In this document: piece by piece, positions 58,610-64,000 of the stretch
Position numbering within the stretch: position 1 is the first letter of the stretch
How the letters are laid out: each line of letters begins with the position of its first letter
Source of the DNA: Geothermobacter ehrlichii
Lineage (GTDB): Bacteria; Desulfobacterota; Desulfuromonadia; Desulfuromonadales; Geothermobacteraceae
Assembly: GCF_008124615.1 (NCBI RefSeq)
Contig: NZ_VNIB01000005.1
Coordinates: 174,982 to 238,981, forward strand
Direction: 5' to 3'
Length of the DNA stretch: 64,000 nucleotides
Notes under the pieces: model-generated
What the model was told of the DNA's origin: nothing
What the model saw: the letters and a program-made list of their open reading frames with translations, nothing else
Databases searched by the model: none
Position numbers and translations under genes: made by a program

Positions 58610-59764
58610 TCAGATCAACTGCGCCATCATCCGGGTGCTGAAATCATCCAGATTGTCCAGGGTGATCTGGTGCTCGGCGCAGAGGGCTTCCACCTGACGT
58701 CGGCGTGTGGGGTCGTACAGGTCGGCAAAGCGGGAGAAGATGCCCGTTCGTCGGCCGACGACGCAGAGCAGCTGTTCGTCCGGCGCCAGGGCCAGAAAGG
58801 CGCGCAGCGGGGCGGTCAGCCGCTGGCGGTCGTCCGGCAGGCGGCCGTCCACTTCCGGAAACAGGTTCAGCACGTGGTCGCTTTTGACCCGGCTGTGGAT
58901 GCCCCGCAGGTTTTCCAGGAACAGCAGCAGCTCCTCGACCATACCGACCTCGCCAAGCTTGCGGAAGGCTCCGGACTGGCAGTCCTGGAACAGCTCGAGC
59001 TCGGGGGAAATGGCCAAACTGCGGATGCGGATGAAGTCGGGATCTATCCGGCTCAGCGCCTCGGCCGTTTCCAGGGCGTTTTCCCGCGAGAATTTTTCGC
59101 CTCCCAGCCCGGGCATGAAATATTCCGACAGCTCGATGCCGGCCCGCTTCACCTTCTGCCCGGCGATGACCTGGGTCTCCTTGTCCACGCCCTTTTTGAC
59201 AAATTCCAGCACGGCGTCGGCGCCTGATTCCAGGCCGATGTGAATCCGGTTGAGACCGGCGGCCGCCAGCCGGGCCATGTCCTCGTCGCTGATGCGGGCA
59301 ATCGAGTGTGAGCGGGCGTAGGAGGTGATTCGTTCGATTTGTGGAAAAGCCTCGCGCAGGTGGTTGAGGATCGCGACCAGATGGTCGGGCTTGACGACCA
59401 GGCTGTTGGCGTCCTGCAAAAAGACCGATTTCATGCCACTGTACAGCCAGTTCAGGGCGGCCTGGAAGGCCAGCCGCTCGCTGGCCGGCCGCTCGGGCTG
59501 CAGGGCGAGAAGGTCGCGCCGGTCGCCGCCGCCTGGCCGGTTGACGACCCGTTCGATGGCGCTGACATGCTGCCGGATCCGGTCGATGTCCCGCTTGACG
59601 TGCTCCACCGGGCGGACGCTGAACCGTTCTCCCTTGTAGATGCCGCAGAAGGTGCAGCGGTTCCACGGACAGTTTCGGGTGATGCGCAGCAGCAGGCTCT
59701 GCGCCTCGCTCGGCGGCCGGATCGGCCCCAGTTCGTAGCCCTGGTAGGGTTCCATCTCTGTCAT
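58610..59764 (-). CDS. Radical SAM protein with Cx4Cx2C cluster motif
   Basis: A 384-residue radical SAM enzyme. The cluster motif is TRNCPWNRCTFCGIYKGERF, where the three Cys are spaced Cx4Cx2C rather than the common Cx3Cx2C. This matches a known subgroup of uncharacterised radical SAM proteins in anaerobes. Other core features are VFLQDANSLVV (second strand, where GGE-like motifs bind SAM), ARSHSIARISDEDMARLAAAGLNRIHIGLESGADAVLEFVKKGVDKE and YFMPGLGGEKFSRENALETAEALSRIDPDFIRIRSL. There is no B12 domain. The substrate is unknown. It lies alone between convergent and same-strand neighbours. Confidence 0.88.
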   Translation of the reverse strand: MTEMEPYQGYELGPIRPPSEAQSLLLRITRNCPWNRCTFCGIYKGERFSVRPVEHVKRDIDRIRQHVSAIERVVNRPGGGDRRDLLALQPERPASERLAFQAALNWLYSGMKSVFLQDANSLVVKPDHLVAILNHLREAFPQIERITSYARSHSIARISDEDMARLAAAGLNRIHIGLESGADAVLEFVKKGVDKETQVIAGQKVKRAGIELSEYFMPGLGGEKFSRENALETAEALSRIDPDFIRIRSLAISPELELFQDCQSGAFRKLGEVGMVEELLLFLENLRGIHSRVKSDHVLNLFPEVDGRLPDDRQRLTAPLRAFLALAPDEQLLCVVGRRTGIFSRFADLYDPTRRRQVEALCAEHQITLDNLDDFSTRMMAQLI

Positions 59765-59966
59765 GCTCCCCGTTGCGTGATGTCACCCAGAGTATAGCGC
59801 AATGCCGCAGTCCGGGCCCAGACTGTGGGTCACGTAACGTGGACGGTGAGGGGTTTCCCCTGGCAGCGGCATGGGCAGCCCCTTTTATCTTGCCCCTGAA
59901 TCTGCGTATTCCGAGCCAGGCCGACCAGTGATTCAAGGCTTGGCTCTGCAAACTTTTCTGCCATTC

Positions 59967-61166
59967 TCAAATTGCCCCGGTCTGGGGTGTCTTGTCCCGT
60001 CCTGCCGTCGCCTGTCGCAACAGAAAATACCCCCCAAAAGAAGAGGCGAGAGATCCGACGAGAATTCCGAGCCGGGCAGCCTCTCCTGTCTCTGGACTGC
60101 TGCCTTCGAAAGCCAGGGAGGCAATAAACAGACTCATCGTGAAACCGATACCGCAGAGCACCGCCATGCCATGGAACTCACGCCAGTTGACCCCCTTGGG
60201 CAGTTGGGCCAGCCTGAGTTTCACCGCAATCCAGGAAAAACCGACGATGCCAAGTTGTTTGCCGACAAAAAGCCCGGCGGCGATTCCCATAGGGAGGGGG
60301 GCCAGGAGTGCGGCGGGGGTCATCCCGGCCAGGGAAACACCGGCGTTGGCAAATGCAAACAGAGGAAGAATGCCGAAGGCCACCCAGGGGTGCAGGTTGT
60401 GCTCCAGGTGTCGCAGGGGCGAGTGACCATGCAGATCTTTCGCTCTCAGCGGTATTGTGAAAGCCAGCACGACGCCGGCAAGGGTTGCATGAACCCCGGA
60501 CTTGAGAACACAGATCCAGAGAAGAGCCCCAACAACGATGTAGGCGGCAATGCGGGTTACACCAAGTCGGTTCATGACAATCAAAGCCACTATGGCCAGA
60601 GACGCCAGCAACAGAGACAGGGCCGAAAGATTGCTGGTGTAGAAAAGGGCGATGACGATGATGGCACCGAGATCGTCGAGAATTGCCAGGGTCATCAAAA
60701 ACAACTTGAGTGAACCGGGGATATTTTTGCCGAGCAGAGCCAGCACCCCCAGGGCAAAAGCGATGTCCGTCGCCGAAGGGATGGCCCAGCCTTGCAAGGT
60801 GTCCGGATTTGCCCGGTTGATCCAGATGTAGATCAGTGCCGGGGCCAGCATGCCGCCAACGGCGGCAATGCCCGGCAAGGCAATCTGCGGCAAACTCGAC
60901 AATTCTCCTTCGAGAATTTCACGCTTCACTTCAAGGCCGACCAACAAAAAGAAGATCGCCATCAACCCATCATTGATCCAGAGCAACAGAGGTTTGGCGA
61001 GTTCCAGGGCACCGATCTGGACTTCAACGTGAGTCTGCAGAAAAACACCGTAGAGCCCTGCCAGGGGTGTGTTGGCACACAAGAGCGCCAGCAGCATGGC
61101 GCCGATCAACAACAGGCCGCTGAATGATTCGAGTTTCAGAAAATCACGTATCGTTTGAACTGTCAT
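59967..61166 (-). CDS. nhaA: Na+/H+ antiporter NhaA
   Basis: A 399-residue, roughly twelve-helix antiporter that expels Na+ in exchange for H+, especially at alkaline pH. Signature segments: [20 protein letters not shown] at the start, [44 protein letters not shown] (the Asp equivalent to E. coli D133) and [20 protein letters not shown] (the DD pair equivalent to D163/D164). The family glycine-rich late helices ([32 protein letters not shown]) are intact. It follows htpX by 66 nt on the same strand with no visible terminator, so it is probably co-transcribed under the same riboswitch. Confidence 0.97.
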   Translation of the reverse strand: MTVQTIRDFLKLESFSGLLLIGAMLLALLCANTPLAGLYGVFLQTHVEVQIGALELAKPLLLWINDGLMAIFFLLVGLEVKREILEGELSSLPQIALPGIAAVGGMLAPALIYIWINRANPDTLQGWAIPSATDIAFALGVLALLGKNIPGSLKLFLMTLAILDDLGAIIVIALFYTSNLSALSLLLASLAIVALIVMNRLGVTRIAAYIVVGALLWICVLKSGVHATLAGVVLAFTIPLRAKDLHGHSPLRHLEHNLHPWVAFGILPLFAFANAGVSLAGMTPAALLAPLPMGIAAGLFVGKQLGIVGFSWIAVKLRLAQLPKGVNWREFHGMAVLCGIGFTMSLFIASLAFEGSSPETGEAARLGILVGSLASSFGGYFLLRQATAGRDKTPQTGAI

Positions 61167-61232
61167 TTTTTCACCTTCAATCGACTGGTTGAAATGCCCA
61201 GGAGCCCGCAGATGATGTTTTGGCAGGCCCGT

Positions 61233-62093
61233 TTACGCATCCTGCCCGGAAGCCATGGCTTCCAGCCGGGAAATGCGTTCTTCCATCGGTGGATGAGTTG
61301 AAAAAAGCCTGAGTGCCGCGGTGCCTGCCAGGGGATTGACGATAAACAAGTGGGATGTCGTGGGGGGCGCCTCTTTCATCGGCACCGCCTGGACACCCAG
61401 CTGCAGCTTGCGTAGGGCGCTTGCCAGCGCCTGTGGTTTGCCGCAGATGCGGGCTCCGGTGGTGTCAGCCTGGTATTCACGGGAGCGTGAAACGGCCATC
61501 TGAATCAGCGTCGCTGCCAGGGGGGCGATGAAAGCCATGGCCAGGCCGCCGAGCAGACCATCGCCTTCTTCGTCATCGTTGTTGCTGCTACTGCCGAAGA
61601 GAGCGCTCCACTGTAGCATGTTGCCGAGCACGGCAATCGCCCCGGCGAACGTGGCGGCAATGGTGGCGATCAGGGTGTCACGGTTCTGAACGTGGGCAAG
61701 TTCGTGGGCCATGACCCCTTCGAGTTCCTCTTCGGAAAGCAGTTGCATGATCCCTTCAGTGGCAGTAACGGCTGCATTCTGGGGGTTGCGTCCGGTGGCA
61801 AAGGCGTTGGGGCTTGCGGAGGGGATGATATAGACCTTGGGCATCGGCATGTCGGCGTTTTGGGCGAGACGATAGATCATGCCGTAGAGAGCCGGATACT
61901 CCGTTGCCGAGACTTCCCGGGCTTTGTACATCTTGAGGATGATTCTGTCTGAGTGCCAGTAGGAAAGAAAATTCGTGACACCGGCGATGAAGAGGGCGAG
62001 GATCATGCCGGACTGGCCGCCGATGGCATTGCCCATGGCGACGAGCAGCAGGGTGAGACAGGTGAGAAGCAAGGCTGTCTTGATGCGGTTCAT
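61233..62093 (-). CDS. htpX: Membrane metalloprotease HtpX
   Basis: A 286-residue M48 zinc protease of the inner membrane that degrades damaged membrane proteins. The zinc site is in [17 protein letters not shown] (HExxH), with the third ligand Glu in [15 protein letters not shown]. Two N-terminal helices (about residues 5-40) and two further ones (about 155-175, 190-215) are predicted. I set the start at ATG 62093 ([10 protein letters not shown]), which has GGAGG 8 nt upstream; a longer frame runs into the riboswitch. The mRNA leader of about 190 nt holds a yybP-ykoY aptamer and terminator. Confidence 0.96.
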   Translation of the reverse strand: MNRIKTALLLTCLTLLLVAMGNAIGGQSGMILALFIAGVTNFLSYWHSDRIILKMYKAREVSATEYPALYGMIYRLAQNADMPMPKVYIIPSASPNAFATGRNPQNAAVTATEGIMQLLSEEELEGVMAHELAHVQNRDTLIATIAATFAGAIAVLGNMLQWSALFGSSSNNDDEEGDGLLGGLAMAFIAPLAATLIQMAVSRSREYQADTTGARICGKPQALASALRKLQLGVQAVPMKEAPPTTSHLFIVNPLAGTAALRLFSTHPPMEERISRLEAMASGQDA

Positions 62094-62128
62094 TTCTTTT
62101 ACCTCCGTACTCTTTGGGTGCCGCAGGC

Positions 62129-62180
62129 AAAAGAAAAGACCTTTACCCGCGGCATGTTGCCATGCTTTGGATAAAGGTCT
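62129..62180 (-). terminator. Riboswitch expression platform: terminator upstream of htpX
   Basis: On the minus strand a hairpin with outer 12-bp arms AGACCTTTATCC and GGGTAAAGGTCT (one G-T pair) and inner arms GCATG/CATGC around GCAA is followed by TTTCTTTT. The 5' arm (62180-62169) is also the 3' strand of the aptamer's closing helix, so the two structures exclude each other. Confidence 0.8.
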
Positions 62181-62287
62181 CGCAGATTTCGACTTAAGCG
62201 TCGCAACCCCGCGCCCGAGTGGCGGAACCACCGTAATGACGTATCGCGGGCCGGCGTTGTCTCTCGCCGGTTGCTACTCCCCTTTTC
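62170..62287 (-). promoter_or_regulatory. yybP-ykoY (manganese) riboswitch aptamer in the htpX leader
   Basis: Read on the minus strand, the element begins with AAAAGGGGAGTAGC (62286-62273), the highly conserved 5' consensus of the yybP-ykoY/mntP family. It continues with CGTCATTACGG (62241-62231) before a GGTGG-TTCC-GCCAC hairpin, matching the conserved L3 region, and ends with GCGAGACCTTTAT (62183-62171), matching the 3' consensus GCAAGACCUUU. AAAGG at the 5' end can pair with CCTTT at the 3' end as P1. In characterised members, Mn2+ docks L1 against L3 and favours antitermination. Confidence 0.88.
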
Positions 62288-62292
62288 GAGAC

Positions 62293-62322
62293 AATGTATT
62301 GCAACCCTCTTTTCCTTGTCAA
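62293..62322 (-). promoter_or_regulatory. Promoter of the riboswitch-htpX transcript
   Basis: On the minus strand TTGACA (62322-62317), an 18-nt spacer and TACATT (62298-62293). The predicted start, 6-8 nt downstream, falls exactly on the first bases of the aptamer, which supports both calls. Confidence 0.75.
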
Positions 62323-62457
62323 CAGGAATCGGTCGGTGTGCCGGTGTTCTGAGGGGGCAAAACCCAAGACGAGGAGTTGCAATCTGTGTCTCAATACGTC
62401 CGTCCTGAATTGCGGCGGGACAGCCCGGATTAAGCGTGATAAATCGGGGAGCTGGGG

Positions 62458-62988
62458 CTAGTCTTCTGTGGCTGATTTTTCAGTTCCGCCGATGGTGATC
62501 TCGGTCGGGCAGTCTTTGGGCTTGAACCAGTGCTCGTCGATGAACTCGATGCTGGTGAACTTGTTCAGGGCGCGGCGCAGGTACTTGCCTTCGGCGGTGG
62601 CGGCGATGGTGCCGTCGGGCAGGTAGAGCTCGCCGGTACCCTCGAAGATGCGGCCGTTGTAACTGGTGATGCGGCCGACGGCTTTCAGCTCGACGTCGTA
62701 GGGTACCGGCTTCTTGTAGTTCACCTTCAGGTCGATGGTGACACCGAAGGTCATGGCGTCAGTGTGGGGGACGATGGCCCGGCCGATGGTCTCGTCCAGG
62801 ATGGCGGCGGTGATGCCGCCGTGCACCACCTGCGGATAGCTCTGGTGCACGGCCTGCGGTGTGAAGACCGCGATCACTTCCTTCTCTTCGGTTTCGTAGA
62901 AGCGGGTTTTCAGCCCGTAGGGATTTTTCACCCCGCAGACCATGCAGTCGCGGGAGATGTTCTGGGTGCCGGCGATGGTGAATTTCAT
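62458..62988 (-). CDS. PaaI-type hotdog thioesterase
   Basis: A 176-residue single hotdog-fold protein. After an N-terminal segment with CMVCGVKNPYGLKTRF come VVHGGITAAILDETIGRAIV (the HGG...D/E active-site helix of PaaI/YbgC-like thioesterases), DLKVNYKKPVPYDVELKAVGRI and TGELYLPDGTIAATAEGKYLR. It likely hydrolyses a small acyl-CoA thioester; the substrate is unknown. The CxxCGxxNPxGLK start marks a common subgroup in anaerobes. AGGAGA lies upstream of ATG 62988. Confidence 0.88.
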   Translation of the reverse strand: MKFTIAGTQNISRDCMVCGVKNPYGLKTRFYETEEKEVIAVFTPQAVHQSYPQVVHGGITAAILDETIGRAIVPHTDAMTFGVTIDLKVNYKKPVPYDVELKAVGRITSYNGRIFEGTGELYLPDGTIAATAEGKYLRRALNKFTSIEFIDEHWFKPKDCPTEITIGGTEKSATED

Positions 62989-63019
62989 GAAGCCGTCTCC
63001 TCCGGGAAGTAAAATGGGC

Positions 63020-63099
63020 GGGCTGCTGAAAAAGGCTCGCCTACTGCGTTACCCTCAACCATCGGCATTCAACGTACTTTTAAAATTTTTCAGCAGGCC
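63020..63099. repeat. Intergenic inverted-repeat element
   Basis: 80 nt bounded by 14-nt inverted repeats with one mismatch (GGGCTGCTGAAAAA at 63020-63033, TTTTTCAGCAGGCC at 63086-63099). The interior, GCTCGCCTACTGCGTTACCC onwards, looks like a short dispersed repeat; I see no gene in it. It separates the thioesterase gene from the gene debris. Confidence 0.5.
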
Positions 63100-63114
63100 G
63101 ATGAAGTTGTGCGG

Positions 63115-63245
63115 TCAGGGAAATTTGGCCTTTTTGTAGACCTTTGTCAACAGTTTCTCATATTCCTGTCCGTCGATGGTGATGCAGGATCTTGCAGTTC
63201 TCGGTTTCTTTGTTGACGATCTTATATTTCAGGGCGCCATAACTT
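63115..63245 (-). pseudogene. Frameshifted C-terminal fragment of an unidentified protein
   Basis: On the minus strand two overlapping frames read as protein: SYGALKYKIVNKETENCK, then after a +1 shift, SCITIDGQEYEKLLTKVYKK ending AKFP and TGA at 63115-63117. Together they resemble the tail of large AsmA/DUF748-type envelope proteins, though I am not sure of the family. The start and most of the gene are missing. This is gene debris beside the IS-damaged kinase. Confidence 0.4.
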
Positions 63246-63279
63246 TCATGGCTTGGCAGGGTGGCTGTTCGGGGTGGCG

Positions 63280-63910
63280 TCAACGGGCTGTGCCGTTGCC
63301 CTGCGGTTCCGTCCTTTCTTCCTCGATGGGCAGCCGGATGTCGATACGGGTTCCTTCTCCGGGTACGCTGGTGATTTCCAATGCGACGCCGTGCTGTTTG
63401 ATGATGTCGTGACTGATGCTCAGTCCCAGTCCGGTTCCCTTGCCCTCGGGTTTGGTGGTGAAAAACGGTTCCTTGACGTGGGCGAGATGGTGCTGCGGAA
63501 TGTCGCTCCCCCTGTCCTCGACCGACAGGCAGACCATGTCGCGTCCCTCGTGCCGACATCGGGAGGTGGTGATGTGCAGAATCTTGGCGGGATCGGTCTC
63601 CGGATATTTCTCGTTCAGCGTGTTGCGCGCATTGCTGATCAGGTTGAGCAGAACCTGGATGAGCTGCTGTCTGTTCCCCCGGATGCATGGCAGATCGGGC
63701 GCCGTATCGACCTGCAGGTGGATGCCGCTGGTGACCAGCTGCGTCTGGCAGAGGGAGAGGGTTTCCTCGATCACCTTGGCCGGGTCCAGGGGATGATGCT
63801 GGTTAGGGGTGTCGCGGGCAAAGGCGAGCAGGTTGCGGACGATGCTTTCCACCCGTCCGGCCTCTTTCAGGACGCGGGCGAGGATGTCGTGGAAGAACGG
63901 ATCCCGGGTG
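63280..63910 (-). pseudogene. Histidine kinase truncated by an IS30-type element
   Basis: The C-terminal part of a sensor kinase: the second HisKA helix (DILARVLKEAGRVESIVRNL, LAFARD), then an HATPase with NLISNARNTLNEKYP, DRGSDIP (where GxGI would be usual) and GKGTGLGLSISHDIIKQHG. The H-box and the sensor are missing because the reading frame runs upstream into the end of a transposon at about 63911. An ATG at 63945 is inside the transposon, so a fusion product is possible but would lack the phospho-His. Confidence 0.75.
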
Positions 63911-64000
63911 GATTCAATTTGCAAGTGCACCACCCCTGGCTTCATCGAACACTTCCTGGGGCGTCCGGTAGCCGAGGCACTTTCTCGGCCTGTTGTTCAG
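63911..64000 (-). mobile_element. IS30-family transposase, C-terminal end (partial)
   Basis: In the frame that is open to the window edge, the last 28 codons before TGA (63914-63916) read LNNRPRKCLGYRTPQEVFDE and then ARGGALAN. NNRPRKCLGxRTPxEVF is the characteristic end of IS30-family transposases. The bases around the stop (GATTCAATTTGCAAGTGCAC, 63911-63930) resemble an IS30-type terminal inverted repeat, so the element probably ends near 63911. The rest lies beyond the window. Confidence 0.85.

Overview
The window is a high-GC bacterial chromosome segment, densely coded on both strands. Its content fits an anaerobic or metal-respiring member of the Desulfuromonadia (the Geobacter/Desulfuromonas/Geothermobacter type): a heptaheme c-type cytochrome next to HAMP-type membrane proteins, many two-component proteins, an HD-GYP and an HDOD protein, a biotin pyruvate carboxylase, a LysR regulator and UmuDC. 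This assignment rests on gene content and style only. No rRNA, tRNA or CRISPR array was seen.

Layout. 1-4832: end of a metal P-type ATPase, a LOG-like protein, a DHH phosphoesterase, an N-acetylmuramoyl-L-alanine amidase, RNase PH, RdgB and an alanine-zipper lipoprotein. 4884-20304: a minus-strand tonB faces a tightly packed five-gene plus-strand operon encoding a large TPR-like lipoprotein, a TonB-dependent outer-membrane receptor, a hybrid histidine kinase, an LVIVD beta-propeller protein and a giant response regulator with a SARP/BTAD output. This looks like a dedicated envelope sensing or uptake system. 20321-23756 (minus): a trypsin-fold protein lacking its catalytic serine, then two HAMP-like membrane proteins flanking a heptaheme cytochrome. 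24047-26845: an AT-richer HD-GYP gene, a second alanine-zipper lipoprotein and an L,D-transpeptidase.

27023-41879 is mostly housekeeping: ndk, rlmN, MTA phosphorylase, PfkB kinase, purine nucleoside phosphorylase, signalling proteins, UspA, an FAD oxidoreductase, a YhaM-like exonuclease, an MBL hydrolase, coaBC, a PLC-like protein and a family 4 uracil-DNA glycosylase. 42069-54068 holds glycerate 2-kinase, a LysR regulator, an NtrC-type regulator, an NfeD/slipin pair, pyruvate carboxylase and umuDC, with intergenic palindromic repeats. 54172-58259 holds an HDOD protein whose 3' end lies over a helix-turn-helix remnant, and a large multi-PAS hybrid kinase.

58610-64000 (minus) carries a radical SAM protein, nhaA, htpX, a hotdog thioesterase, gene debris, a histidine kinase fragment and the end of an IS30-type transposase that truncates it. 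The most striking regulatory element is upstream of htpX: a full match to the yybP-ykoY manganese riboswitch, with its own promoter at the aptamer's 5' end and a terminator that overlaps the aptamer's 3' strand. It would control htpX and, through a 66-nt gap without a terminator, probably nhaA. I do not know of this riboswitch controlling either gene family.
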